This document shows positions 52,729 through 61,724 of a DNA stretch of 64,000 bases, one piece after another (positions within the stretch are counted from its first letter, which is position 1; each line of letters begins with the position of its first letter). The notes under the pieces were generated by a model. The model was not told the DNA's origin, searched no databases, and saw nothing but the letters and a program-made list of their open reading frames with translations. The position numbers and the translations under genes were made by a program. The DNA comes from Spirochaeta cellobiosiphila DSM 17781 (lineage in GTDB: Bacteria > Spirochaetota > Spirochaetia > DSM-17781). The stretch covers positions 62,001-126,000 of the forward strand of contig NZ_KE384557.1 in assembly GCF_000426705.1 (NCBI RefSeq), given 5' to 3'.

Positions 52729-52737
52729 GCTTGTTTA

Positions 52738-52769
52738 AACTGGACCTTCCTCATAGGGAAAGTCCAGTT
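52738..52769. terminator. Bidirectional terminator-like hairpin between the lipoprotein and chemoreceptor genes
   Basis: AACTGGACCTTCC (52738-52750) with GGAAAGTCCAGTT (52757-52769), 13 bp with one mismatch, 6-base loop. It fills the gap between two convergent genes. T tracts are weak. Confidence 0.65.
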
Positions 52770-52772
52770 ACG

Positions 52773-54869
52773 CTATTCTGTTACGAATCCATTTACATTA
52801 TCTGCTAAGATTGCAACACTGTCATTAGAGTCATGAGTTAAATCTTGAACCATTTGAATGGCTTCGTTGATTTCCTTGGCTCCCAATGACATTTCATTAA
52901 TACTTAGCTTAATCTCATCAGTAACTTTATTTAACTGATTCATCTCTTTTTGGACTTCATCAGTACCTGTGAGAATATTCATTGATGATCTGCTAACCAA
53001 ATTACTGTTGTCATTCAATCGAGAAAGAGACTCCAGTACCTGCTTGCTACCGGCAATTTGCTCCTCCATAGACAATTTGATTAAATTTTCCTGATGGGAT
53101 ACTTCCTCAGTAAGTTCAGCTACCGTTTCAAACTTCTCTGTTGTATCCCCCAGGGACTTATCAATTTGTAGAATACTCTCTTGCAGTTCCATAAGGGATC
53201 GGGAAATATTTGTTCCTTGAACATTAGACTCCTCAGCAAGCTTACGGATTTCATCAGATACAACCGCAAACCCTTTACCATAACTACCTGCATGAGCTGC
53301 TTCAATAGCCGCATTCATAGCCAGTAAGTTGGTTTGACTTGCTATATTTTGGATAATATGGGTGGCTTCTTCGAGAGCTTCGGAATCATTAAGGATCTTC
53401 CTGGATAAAGTGCTTGATGATTGCAAAGAATCTGCACCTATCTTTGCTGCATCCTTCAGTCTGTGTATGATATGGTTATTTTTATCCAGATTTTCATTAA
53501 CATGGCTGATACTTGCTATCATTTGTTCTATAGAAGATGAAGATTCTGATATATCGTTAAGCTGTTCCTTTATTTGATTATCTAGTTCTCCAACACCGCT
53601 ATTAATGGACATAATGGTAGCTAACATCTCTTCAACACCAGCAGCTTGATTCAGAATACGATTTCTGATGCTATCAATATTACTGCTAACTTGATTAATA
53701 GCTGTAGCTGTTTCATCCATACTACTGGTTAAATCCTGATCTACATTGGATAGTTTTGAACATTCCTTCTTGATAGAACTGACCATTATAAGAAGATTTT
53801 CAATCGTTTTGTTGACTAATACGGCGACTTGATCTATTTCATCCTTTCCATTGATCACTAATCTTCTTGTTAGGTCCCCAGCTCCTTCAGACACTTCTTT
53901 TAGGCCTATAAGAGTTTTTTTCAAACGGGATGTGAGGTTGTTAATGACAAAAATAAGGGCAAAGATCATGATTAATAACAATACTACAGACATGATTATC
54001 GTATTCAAACGAAGTGAATTTAAATCACGGAAAACATCTTCATAGTGAGCTGTGAGTACTAGTATCCAATTTGTGGTTGTTACCCGGTCATAAGCACTTA
54101 GGTTGTGATCCCCTTCAGATTTATATTCAAGAAAACCGGATTGCTTTCTATCATTAATGATGTCCTGTCCGTATTCAAAGTCCCCAATATTCTCTGTGAG
54201 TACCTTTTTTTCATCAGGGTGAGCAGCTATTGTTCCGTTAGCTGTTGTAAGATAGGCAATATTATTATCAGAAACTGCCAGTCCATTGATTATAGCGTTA
54301 CTAATATGTTCCATTGCTACACTGGCATAACACACACCTATGACTTTGTCCGTTGAATTGTCATGGATAGGTATTAACATAATAAGAATGTTGTTATTAT
54401 TGATGGGGCTAAAAAGGGGATCTGTAATGAATTCCGTACCTCTTAGTACAATGGGAAAATAAGGTTGATCCTTCACCTCGAGAGCTCGACCCACTAATTT
54501 GGGATTACTACTGCTTACACATGTTCCTTGAGGATTCAGGATTCCCACAGAAGTAAAATCAGAATAGTGATGTACAACCTCTCCGAGTATTGCATTAGCT
54601 TGATCTGTTATCCTTTGCTCACCACCTCCATAATAAGTGATAGAATCTTTTGCCTCAGGAAGAATACTTATGGTGTAGAGCAGGCCCATTTTTTCTGTGA
54701 GCCAGTCATCCACTCTTTGACTTGTTACTTTTGATAATTGAAGAAGTTCCTCTTTTTTTGTTTTGTACACTATTGACGACATCTGTTTAAAGATAAAACC
54801 GGATGAACTCAATAGTCCCACTGATACAATTAGGATAGTGGGCAACAATACTTTGAATCTTAAGTTCAC
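52773..54869 (-). CDS. Methyl-accepting chemotaxis protein with a dCache sensor
   Basis: A 698-residue chemoreceptor. Membrane segment 1 (about 8-30), a large periplasmic dCache-like domain with 'DQPYFPIVLRGTEFITDPLFS' and a second PAS-like half with 'GTIAAHPDEKKV', segment 2 (about 282-305), HAMP, then the signalling coiled coil with the conserved tip 'IASQTNLLAMNAAIEAAHAG' and 'GKGFAVVSDEIRKLAEES'. The ligand is probably a small organic molecule. The start is GTG with AAGGGA upstream, behind a strong promoter. Confidence 0.93.
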   Translation of the reverse strand: MNLRFKVLLPTILIVSVGLLSSSGFIFKQMSSIVYKTKKEELLQLSKVTSQRVDDWLTEKMGLLYTISILPEAKDSITYYGGGEQRITDQANAILGEVVHHYSDFTSVGILNPQGTCVSSSNPKLVGRALEVKDQPYFPIVLRGTEFITDPLFSPINNNNILIMLIPIHDNSTDKVIGVCYASVAMEHISNAIINGLAVSDNNIAYLTTANGTIAAHPDEKKVLTENIGDFEYGQDIINDRKQSGFLEYKSEGDHNLSAYDRVTTTNWILVLTAHYEDVFRDLNSLRLNTIIMSVVLLLIMIFALIFVINNLTSRLKKTLIGLKEVSEGAGDLTRRLVINGKDEIDQVAVLVNKTIENLLIMVSSIKKECSKLSNVDQDLTSSMDETATAINQVSSNIDSIRNRILNQAAGVEEMLATIMSINSGVGELDNQIKEQLNDISESSSSIEQMIASISHVNENLDKNNHIIHRLKDAAKIGADSLQSSSTLSRKILNDSEALEEATHIIQNIASQTNLLAMNAAIEAAHAGSYGKGFAVVSDEIRKLAEESNVQGTNISRSLMELQESILQIDKSLGDTTEKFETVAELTEEVSHQENLIKLSMEEQIAGSKQVLESLSRLNDNSNLVSRSSMNILTGTDEVQKEMNQLNKVTDEIKLSINEMSLGAKEINEAIQMVQDLTHDSNDSVAILADNVNGFVTE

Positions 54870-54927
54870 AATTCTTGTCCCTTTATTTTTTTATTGCGAG
54901 GCCTCTGGCTCCGCTTAGGTATAGTTT

Positions 54928-54956
54928 ATTACATACTTCCGTGTATTTCCTGTCAA
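54928..54956 (-). promoter_or_regulatory. Promoter of the chemoreceptor gene
   Basis: On the minus strand TTGACA (complement of 54951-54956) and TGTAAT (54928-54933) are 17 bases apart, a near-consensus sigma-70 promoter, about 60 bases before the start codon. Confidence 0.7.
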
Positions 54957-54972
54957 CAAGAAAAAGAATCCA

Positions 54973-55545
54973 CTAATTATTGGTTTTGATACTGTCCCAG
55001 CACATTTGTTGAACCATACCGATCATGTTGGCATCCATTGAGAGGTGTCCATTAATGACATAAAGTAAAGATTTGTGGAGTATCCCAAGAAGAGTTCCCC
55101 CCAACAAAAGAGGATTTGTATTCTTGATATAACCCTCCTCAATTAGTTCTCTAAGACTCAGTCCCTCTATAATGTCTTCATAATCCAATCTCGATTCTTC
55201 TTTGACAATACTTGATAGATGATACCGTTCAACGAAGAGAAAATCCTTGGGATGCTCTATTCCTTTTTTTAGATAAGAAGCTACAATGTCCTTAAGAGCT
55301 TTTTCAACATTAAGAGGTGATCTTAAGGTATGAGGCTTTCTTGGCACAAATTGATCACGGCAATACTGATAGGTTTGATTCAGAAGTTCTTCCTTTGAGG
55401 GAAAACTATAATATATGGTACCTACGGCTATACCTGTGACTTTTGATAATTGCCCCATGGATATATTTTCTAAACCTTCTTTAAGTATATAGTCCCTTGT
55501 TGCTCTGAGGATTAGATCTCTTTTGTCAGCCTTTTTGGATTTCAT
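54973..55545 (-). CDS. TetR-family transcriptional regulator
   Basis: A 190-residue regulator with an N-terminal helix-turn-helix ('GLENISMGQLSKVTGIAVGTIYYSFPSKEELL', in parts) and a helical ligand-binding domain. It is divergent from the amidohydrolase gene, and a 12-base palindrome at that gene's promoter is a likely operator. The ligand may relate to the amidohydrolase substrate. Confidence 0.9.
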   Translation of the reverse strand: MKSKKADKRDLILRATRDYILKEGLENISMGQLSKVTGIAVGTIYYSFPSKEELLNQTYQYCRDQFVPRKPHTLRSPLNVEKALKDIVASYLKKGIEHPKDFLFVERYHLSSIVKEESRLDYEDIIEGLSLRELIEEGYIKNTNPLLLGGTLLGILHKSLLYVINGHLSMDANMIGMVQQMCWDSIKTNN

Positions 55546-55573
55546 ATTTTCATTTAACTGGTAAACACCCTTC

Positions 55574-55620
55574 TTGACAAGTTGTAAAGGTCTTTTTAGT
55601 ATGAATTAGAACGATCGTTC
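55574..55620 (+). promoter_or_regulatory. Amidohydrolase promoter with TetR operator
   Basis: TTGACA (55574-55579) and TAGTAT (55597-55602) are 17 bases apart. The perfect palindrome GAACGATCGTTC (55609-55620) begins about where transcription would start, as expected for repression by the divergent TetR protein. Confidence 0.7.
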
Positions 55621-55640
55621 AGTTTTTAAGGGGGATAATA

Positions 55641-56936
55641 ATGAAGTATAGAGCTTATACAAAAGCTTTTCTAATAACGGGACATAATAATCCTCCTATC
55701 ATAGAAAGTAGTACGATTCTCGTTAATGACAAAGGACGGATTGACGAGGTAGGAGCTGCTAATAGCATTACCATACCCCCAAACTATGAAATCATAGATC
55801 TCTCTGGTCATTACCTTATGCCTGGATTAATCAATGGGCATGTTCATTTTGTGACAAAAGGGACAATGGGAAAGACTCCTTCAGGATTTGTCAAAGAAAT
55901 CCTCAAAAACGTACTTAGTACACCATTAGGCAAGATGCTACTCAAGAAGCAGTACAAAGATTGTTTGCATACGGCTCTCAATGCGGGGATCACAAGCGTA
56001 AGAGATTTGGGTTCATTATTTGAATTGGATACTTATTACAGAACACGGATTAGTAAGGGAAAGCAGAAGGGGCCCAGAATACTAGCCTCTGGAGCTCCTG
56101 TCATTCCCACTGGTGGCCATGGATCAGAATATCCGGGAGCCGGTATAGCAGACGGTCCCTGGGAAGGGCGGAAGAGAGTTAGGGAACGAATTGCTCAAGG
56201 TGTTGATTGGATCAAAATTTGCAATACCGGTGGTGTTACAGATGCTAAATACATTGGAGAAGCAGGAATGCCTCAAATGACTGTTGAAGAGATTGAGGCC
56301 ATATGCTCAGAAGCACACATGAGAGGTATCATGGTGGCCAGTCATTGTGAGAGTACCAAAGGAATAGCAGATGCCTTGGCCGGTGGAGTCGATACTATTG
56401 AGCATGGAGCTGATTTTGGGCCAGAACTAGCTGCTCAGTTTCTCAATAATCCTAAAGCTTTACGGGGCTATACCAGTCTGATTCCTACTATAGCTGCTAG
56501 TGATGCCGTGTGTAGGCAATTGGAAGCTCAAGATCAGCAGAATGAGATAGATAAGATCGTTCTGGCTAATGCAAAGCTTATCAATGCAGGCTCTCAATTA
56601 GCCCTAAAGAAAGCCCTCGAATATGGTGTCAAAGTTGGAATAGGAGATGATGCTTCTGTACCAGGAGTAACTCATTATAATCTCTATAAAGAATTAATTA
56701 ATTTTACAAAGGGGGGGCTGTCCCCACTGGAGGCCATTCAGACCGCCACCTACCATACTGCTCAAATATTGAATATTGATAAGATCACAGGATCTATAGA
56801 ACCAGGTAAAGAGGCCGACTTTATTGTCCTGCAAAACAATCCTCTGGACAATCTGGAATCTCTCTATAAACCAAAGCATGTAGTAGCCAGAGGTTATTAT
56901 ATGAAAACCCCCCGATTTAAGAATCTGGGGTTATAA
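55641..56936 (+). CDS. Metal-dependent amidohydrolase (imidazolonepropionase/prolidase-like)
   Basis: A 431-residue enzyme of the amidohydrolase superfamily. Metal ligands: 'NGHVHF' (HxH), the bridging Lys in 'WIKICNTGG', His in 'ASHCES', His in 'TIEHGAD', and the catalytic Asp in 'GIGDDAS'. The C-terminal 'GSIEPGKEADFIVLQNNPL' is the usual small beta domain. Substrate is likely an N-acyl amino acid, dipeptide or cyclic amide. It has the TetR operator in its promoter and a GGGGGA-type ribosome site. Confidence 0.88.
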   Translation: MKYRAYTKAFLITGHNNPPIIESSTILVNDKGRIDEVGAANSITIPPNYEIIDLSGHYLMPGLINGHVHFVTKGTMGKTPSGFVKEILKNVLSTPLGKMLLKKQYKDCLHTALNAGITSVRDLGSLFELDTYYRTRISKGKQKGPRILASGAPVIPTGGHGSEYPGAGIADGPWEGRKRVRERIAQGVDWIKICNTGGVTDAKYIGEAGMPQMTVEEIEAICSEAHMRGIMVASHCESTKGIADALAGGVDTIEHGADFGPELAAQFLNNPKALRGYTSLIPTIAASDAVCRQLEAQDQQNEIDKIVLANAKLINAGSQLALKKALEYGVKVGIGDDASVPGVTHYNLYKELINFTKGGLSPLEAIQTATYHTAQILNIDKITGSIEPGKEADFIVLQNNPLDNLESLYKPKHVVARGYYMKTPRFKNLGL

Positions 56937-57145
56937 CCCAAGTAAATTGATATTATTACTATTGTGGTAGGATGTCATAGCTGTTCTGAAATTATCAGAG
57001 GAAGTAGTCGCAGAAGAACTTCTTAAGGGGAAAAGGTAGTAAGCTAATGGATGAAAACTCGTAGGCAAACAATTGAGAAAAGTGAAAATAAAGATGATTA
57101 CAGAAGCAAACAAAGAATATTTAGTTACTGTCTATATAATCGGAT

Positions 57146-57484
57146 ATGATGTTTAGGGAGATTCCCTTCCCAGGGAAGAGTATTTGTATGTTTGTCGAAA
57201 AAGTCCTCTGGTATATAGGTCATGACAAGGAGGGTTTCGTATCCTCACTGATTGTGTATCAAGAAGTCTTGGACCTACAGCCTCATAGTTATGGGATTGG
57301 TTCTGTCGCTACCAGTCCTGCTTATCGTAATAAAGTTTATGGATCGCAATTGGTTAAAGAAATAACAGAAATGTTATTTAAGGAAGGAGAGGGGGCAGTC
57401 GTTTTCCTCCATAGTAATATTGATTTTTCCTTTTATGAAAAGTATAGGTTATACCAGAGTTTCAAACAGATGTTGTATGGTTAA
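57146..57484 (+). CDS. GNAT-family acetyltransferase, truncated or frameshifted
   Basis: A 112-residue frame with the acetyl-CoA motif 'IGSVATSPAYRNKVYGSQLV' and 'FYEKYRLYQSF', so GNAT family, but shorter than usual (about 140-160). In another frame, 57094-57156 encodes 'MITEANKEYLVTVYIIGYDV', which looks like a GNAT N-terminus and runs into this frame after a one-base shift near 57150. No good ribosome site precedes 57146. Either a shortened gene or a decayed one. Confidence 0.5.
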   Translation: MMFREIPFPGKSICMFVEKVLWYIGHDKEGFVSSLIVYQEVLDLQPHSYGIGSVATSPAYRNKVYGSQLVKEITEMLFKEGEGAVVFLHSNIDFSFYEKYRLYQSFKQMLYG

Positions 57485-57485
57485 G

Positions 57486-57529
57486 AGTAGGAATAATCGT
57501 ATTTATACGGGGATAGTTCCTACTTATTT
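57486..57529 (+). terminator. Candidate terminator after the GNAT gene
   Basis: AGTAGGAA (57486-57493) pairs with TTCCTACT (57517-57524), with an inner hairpin CGTAT-TT-ATACG, then TATTTC. It lies just after the stop codon. Confidence 0.5.
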
Positions 57530-57668
57530 CTGATAAACAGTTAGTCTTTACTCTTGGATATTCCTATTTCGCTTACAATGATATATTAAACCATCCTAAA
57601 AATTCAACTTTATAGATAGAGCATCAGTGCTGGAATATTTAAGGCTGTGACTTTATTATTAAGGTAAT

Positions 57669-58616
57669 ATGGAAGTAATGAAGTCTTATGTATGTCATAA
57701 ATATGGAAAACCAGAGGTCCTAAAACTCACCCAGTCAATCAAACCAAGGCCTACCAAAGGGCAATTGCTTATCAAGGTATATGCCACATCAGTCACTAAT
57801 AGTGATATCTTTATTAGAAGTTCAAAGGTCGGCCCCGGTTTACTAATTCCCTTCCGTTTGATGATAGGGTTAACGAGACCCCGTCGCAAGATCATTGGCC
57901 AAGTATTTGCAGGTCAAGTGGAAGCAGTTGTAGACGGGGACTCTGCCTACAAAGTGGGGGATAAGGTTTATGGGCTTACCGGTTATTCTCTTGGAGCGTA
58001 TGCTGATTATCTATGTCTGGCTGAGCAAAATTCCAAACAGGGTGTTGTGGCTCCCATGCCTGATAATATTAGCTATGAACAGGCCACTGCCGCTGCCTAT
58101 GGTGGTCTACTGGCTCTTCAATTTTTGGATAAAAGAAAAATATCCGAAGGTGATAAGGTCCTTTTGTATGGATCAGCCAGTACCTCAGGTCTTGTGGCTC
58201 TTCAGTATTTAAAACATCTGGGAGCGGAAGTCACCAGTGTTTGCAGTGAAAGCAAATTTCCTGTGGTACAATCCTATGGAGCGGATAAGCTTATTGATTA
58301 TCGTACAGATAGCTCAGTGGAACAGTTAGAAAGCTATCATATTGTGTTCGATTGTGTCGGCAAGGCAAAAACGTCAGTCCTTAAGAAAGAGTTACATAAG
58401 CACCACCTCGATAAAAATGCTTTTTTGTCCATTGACGATGAAGCCCTTCTCCTCAGTACTAATCGACTTCTTAAGATAAAAAAACTAGTAGAAGAGGGCG
58501 TCCTTACATTTACTAATGATAAAGTCTATCCTTTTGATAAAATGATAGAAGCACATCATTATGTGGAAGGAGGACATAAAACAGGTAATGTTGCTGTAAC
58601 AGTGAATGAAGAGTAA
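57669..58616 (+). CDS. NAD(P)-dependent alcohol dehydrogenase/quinone oxidoreductase (MDR family)
   Basis: A 315-residue medium-chain reductase without the structural or catalytic zinc cysteines, so of the quinone oxidoreductase type. The N-terminal GroES-like fold has 'TSVTNSDIFIRS' and 'GQVFAGQVEAV', and the nucleotide fold has 'DKVLLYGSASTSGLVALQYLKHLGAEV', in parts. It probably reduces an enone or quinone. AAGG lies 4 bases before the ATG. A potassium channel gene follows 53 bases later. Confidence 0.85.
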   Translation: MEVMKSYVCHKYGKPEVLKLTQSIKPRPTKGQLLIKVYATSVTNSDIFIRSSKVGPGLLIPFRLMIGLTRPRRKIIGQVFAGQVEAVVDGDSAYKVGDKVYGLTGYSLGAYADYLCLAEQNSKQGVVAPMPDNISYEQATAAAYGGLLALQFLDKRKISEGDKVLLYGSASTSGLVALQYLKHLGAEVTSVCSESKFPVVQSYGADKLIDYRTDSSVEQLESYHIVFDCVGKAKTSVLKKELHKHHLDKNAFLSIDDEALLLSTNRLLKIKKLVEEGVLTFTNDKVYPFDKMIEAHHYVEGGHKTGNVAVTVNEE

Positions 58617-58669
58617 GGGAATTGTATTAGTAATTCTATCTAAGATTTGTTACAATAAATACCATATAT

Positions 58670-59689
58670 ATGACTCCCCTTAAGAAATTTATTATCGCAC
58701 TAATATTTATTATTGTCCTCCTCTCTCTTGGTACAGGGGGATATGTATTCATTGAAGGATGGTCCATTGTAGACAGTCTCTATATGTCGGTCATTACCAT
58801 ATCTACAATTGGTTATGGTGAAGTTCATCCTTTGTCTGCTCAAGGCAAGTTATTCACTCTTACCTTTGTTGTTATTAGTCTTATCTCCATTGGATATATT
58901 CTGGGAACGGTGGTGTCATTTTTATTTGAAGGACAATTTCAGAAAACCTGGAAGGAGAGGAAAATGAAGAAAATCCTGGCCATGATTAAGGATCATTTTA
59001 TTATCTGTGGTTATGGAGATGTTGGTTTGGAAACAGCGGAAGAACTGGATCGTAAAGGTATTCCCTTTGTCATCATTGATAACTCCATGACAGAATCTGA
59101 ACTGGATCGTCATCCTGATTATTCAGTTATTGTTGAAGATGCCACAGAAGAAATGGTATTGGATAAAGCCAGAATCAAAAAGGCGAAAGGGATCATGTCC
59201 TGCTTACCTAACGATCAACTCAACGTTTATACAGTTCTAACGGCCAGGCAAATGAATCCTGATCTTTATATTGTTGCCAAAGCTTCTGATCATCGATCAC
59301 AAGGTAAATTACTAGCTGCCGGTGCTGATAAGGTCATACTTCCTAAGCAGATAGCTGGTAGAAGGATGGCTACAGTGGCCACACATCCTGGTATTATTGA
59401 TTTTCTGGATGTCCTGTCTACAGGCGGGGATGGTGACATTCGTATTGAATCTGTAAAAGTAGTAGAGGGCTCTGAGCTGGTGCATAACTCTCTTCGCACT
59501 AGTCAAATTGGTAAAGATACGGGGGTCCTGATCATTGGTATTCTTGATCGTCATGGCAAAACTCGTAAATATACGGATACGCGACAGGCCTTGTCCTCCA
59601 TTATTCTGGAGGAAGGAGACCAATTAATCGCTTTAGGTAACGAAAGTCAACTGGAACTCCTGCATAAAAACATGAAAAAAAAGAAATAA
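58670..59689 (+). CDS. Two-helix potassium channel with cytoplasmic RCK (TrkA) domains
   Basis: A 339-residue protein. Two membrane helices (about 7-28 and 60-83) flank the pore with the selectivity filter T47-I48-G49-Y50-G51. A TrkA_N/RCK Rossmann domain ('HFIICGYGDVGLETAEEL') and a TrkA_C domain ('VEGSELVHNSLRTSQI', 'EGDQLIALG') follow. It is of the MthK/Kch type and is likely a ligand-gated K+ channel of the inner membrane. No clear ribosome site precedes the ATG. Confidence 0.9.
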   Translation: MTPLKKFIIALIFIIVLLSLGTGGYVFIEGWSIVDSLYMSVITISTIGYGEVHPLSAQGKLFTLTFVVISLISIGYILGTVVSFLFEGQFQKTWKERKMKKILAMIKDHFIICGYGDVGLETAEELDRKGIPFVIIDNSMTESELDRHPDYSVIVEDATEEMVLDKARIKKAKGIMSCLPNDQLNVYTVLTARQMNPDLYIVAKASDHRSQGKLLAAGADKVILPKQIAGRRMATVATHPGIIDFLDVLSTGGDGDIRIESVKVVEGSELVHNSLRTSQIGKDTGVLIIGILDRHGKTRKYTDTRQALSSIILEEGDQLIALGNESQLELLHKNMKKKK

Positions 59690-59690
59690 T

Positions 59691-60077
59691 CTAGGAATTA
59701 TAATAACCATTACTCAAGGCCCTTTCTATAGCTTTGAGAAGAGCTTTGCTCGTTGTTGTAGCTCCACTGACCGCATCTACCGCATTATTCTGTGTAGATA
59801 TAATGTCCCGTATAACAATTTCTGCCTTTCTGGCATACATGGTATTACGATTGTTCGTGATATCAATATAAACAATCCGCTTATCCCGAACGGTAACTTC
59901 TACCTCATAAGTAAAGGATCCATAGGTATATTGACCCAGATAATTACCATCTACCAATTGTGCTATATTGATTGGTTCAATGGGAAGGTTCCGGGTAGTC
60001 CTAACCTCTTTAGAATGACAGGATATCAAAAACCAGAATAAGACTATGGGGAAGTAGAGATGTTTTAGCTTTGTCAT
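59691..60077 (-). CDS. FMN-binding domain lipoprotein
   Basis: A 128-residue lipoprotein: lipobox 'LISC' (C20), then a single FMN_bind domain ending in 'VDAVSGATTTSKALLKAI', which contains the S-G-A-T-x-T motif that ApbE uses to attach FMN to a Thr. It should be a covalent flavoprotein on the outer face of the inner membrane, for electron transfer. It ends one base from the convergent channel gene. Its start region shares an intergenic segment with the ArsR operators. Confidence 0.85.
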   Translation of the reverse strand: MTKLKHLYFPIVLFWFLISCHSKEVRTTRNLPIEPINIAQLVDGNYLGQYTYGSFTYEVEVTVRDKRIVYIDITNNRNTMYARKAEIVIRDIISTQNNAVDAVSGATTTSKALLKAIERALSNGYYNS

Positions 60078-60142
60078 ATATTTACTTACTCCTTATTCCT
60101 ATAACAGTATAAATAAGCTTTTTGCTTACTATATTTCTTTTA

Positions 60143-60211
60143 ATCGTAAAAATACGATAAAACTATTGACTAGCTTAAAACTTTCTTTTAGTTTTATCGT
60201 ATAATTACGAT
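60143..60211 (+). promoter_or_regulatory. Two ArsR-type operators flanking the arsR-permease promoter
   Basis: ATCGTA-N4-TACGAT occurs at 60143-60158 and again at 60196-60211. Between them TTGACT (60166-60171) and TAGTTT (60189-60194) are 17 bases apart. The second operator ends 15 bases before the arsR ATG. The first is nearer the divergent FMN lipoprotein gene. The repeats match in all 12 arm bases. Confidence 0.8.
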
Positions 60212-60225
60212 TAAAGGAGCTTTGT

Positions 60226-60543
60226 ATGTCCTGCAGTGGTTCAAAAGAGTGCTCAGAATATCTATTAAGTCCTGAAGATGAAAAACAACTTCAAGACATG
60301 GCCCAAGCCTTGGGGAATCCCATTCGTTTTGAAATCATTAAATACCTTAGTACTCGTCCTGAATGTATAACAGGGGACATTGTAGATGTTTTGCCAATAG
60401 CCCAATCAACAACCAGTCAGCATCTAAAGGTTCTTAAAAGTTCTGGTTGGATTCAGGGAACTTTGAGTGGTACTAAGACCAGGTACTGTCTAAACAGTAC
60501 TAATGTAGAGTGGTTCAAAAAAAAGATAGAAGAAATATTTTAA
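60226..60543 (+). CDS. ArsR-family metal(loid)-sensing repressor
   Basis: A 105-residue winged-helix regulator ('LGNPIRFEIIKYLSTRPECITGDIVDVLPIAQSTTSQHLKVLK', in parts). Cysteines C3 and C9 at the N-terminus ('SCSGSKEC') and the Cys in 'RPECITG' could bind As(III), Sb(III) or a soft metal. AAAGGAG precedes the ATG. The permease gene follows with a 10-base gap. Two palindromic operators lie upstream. Confidence 0.92.
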   Translation: MSCSGSKECSEYLLSPEDEKQLQDMAQALGNPIRFEIIKYLSTRPECITGDIVDVLPIAQSTTSQHLKVLKSSGWIQGTLSGTKTRYCLNSTNVEWFKKKIEEIF

Positions 60544-60553
60544 GGAGTAACAT

Positions 60554-61678
60554 GTGGAAATTATAACCAGTGTTTTAATGTTTGTATTAAATAGTTTTAG
60601 AAAAACCTGGCCTTTTCTTCTTATATCCATTCCCTTAGCTACGGCTATTAATATGACTAATGTATCCGGGAAGATAAAAGGTCTTATGGGGAAGAGGCCT
60701 CTTATTTCTATTATAATGGCTACTTTGTTGGGAGCATTAAGTCCTCTGTGTTCCTGTTCGGTTATTCCTGTCATCTTTTCTTTATTGACAGCAGGTGTTC
60801 CTATCGGACCGGTTATGTCCTTCTGGATAGCCTCTCCCTCTATGGATCCGGAAATCTTCTTTCTCTCTGTGACAACCTTAGGTTGGAACCTCGCAATCTG
60901 GCGTTTAGCTGCTACCTTTGTTCTTAGTTTGGGAGCAGGTTTCCTGGCCCATTATGCTTTTACTAAGGGCTGGTTTAAAGAGGGAATACTCCGAAGCAAA
61001 CCTGTCTTTGAACAGTCCAGCATTTCCTCTCTATTAAAGAAGCTGCGACCTTCTAAGGCAGAACCTCTATTAAAGGAAGCTACTATTGTTAATGTTAGTC
61101 CCTTAAAATCCAGTTCTCCATTAATGGCTCAAAGTGAAGGGGGGAGCTCTTGTGGTTGTAACAGCCTTAAAATCGAGACTCCAGCTGAAAGTTCTTGTGG
61201 CTGTAATTCTACTAAAACAGACAAGGCTAAGGATTCTTCTTCCTGCGGTTGTGGTTCACAAAAGAAAGATAGCTTAACCATAAGAATCATCAAGGAATCT
61301 CTTAAGTCTTTTATCTTTGTGGGTAAGTTCCTTGTCATTGCTTATGTCATTGAAGCCTTAATCGTTCTTTATATTCCGGGAGCTTGGATTCAGACAGCTC
61401 TTGGAACAAATGGCTCCTTATCTGTTGTGATATCCACCCTATTCGGGTTGCCTTTCTATACAAATAACTTAGCCGCCTTAGGTTTGTTAGGGGGATTATT
61501 GGAAAAAGGAATGGTTCCCGCTGGTGCCTTAGCCTTCCTTATTAGTGGACCTACTACTACTTTACCAGCTATGTCTGCGGTATACGGGATATGTAAGTCA
61601 CGAGTCTTTGCTATGTACCTAAGTATCTCCTTTGTGGGGGCCTTAGTGGCTGGCTTTATTTACCTCCTTGTCGGCTGA
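60554..61678 (+). CDS. ArsP/DUF318-type permease with three CGC repeats in the central loop
   Basis: A 374-residue membrane permease of the DUF318 (ArsP/YraQ) family, with two bundles of about four helices and the signature 'LCSCSVIPVI' (C66, C68). In ArsP this kind of protein exports trivalent organoarsenicals. The central cytoplasmic loop has three 'SSCGC' repeats (C200/C202, C215/C217, C231/C233), probably a metal-binding platform. It starts with GTG behind AAGGAG; an overlapping ATG two bases earlier stops at once. The upstream gene encodes its likely repressor. Confidence 0.88.
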   Translation: MEIITSVLMFVLNSFRKTWPFLLISIPLATAINMTNVSGKIKGLMGKRPLISIIMATLLGALSPLCSCSVIPVIFSLLTAGVPIGPVMSFWIASPSMDPEIFFLSVTTLGWNLAIWRLAATFVLSLGAGFLAHYAFTKGWFKEGILRSKPVFEQSSISSLLKKLRPSKAEPLLKEATIVNVSPLKSSSPLMAQSEGGSSCGCNSLKIETPAESSCGCNSTKTDKAKDSSSCGCGSQKKDSLTIRIIKESLKSFIFVGKFLVIAYVIEALIVLYIPGAWIQTALGTNGSLSVVISTLFGLPFYTNNLAALGLLGGLLEKGMVPAGALAFLISGPTTTLPAMSAVYGICKSRVFAMYLSISFVGALVAGFIYLLVG

Positions 61679-61689
61679 TTCCAAGCTTT

Positions 61690-61704
61690 GATGCCCTTGG
61701 CATC
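61690..61704 (+). terminator. Small hairpin after the permease gene
   Basis: GATGCC-CTT-GGCATC, a perfect 6-bp stem 11 bases after the stop, without a T tract. Weak terminator candidate. Confidence 0.3.
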
Positions 61705-61724
61705 ATCCTCCTGTTATCTATAAA

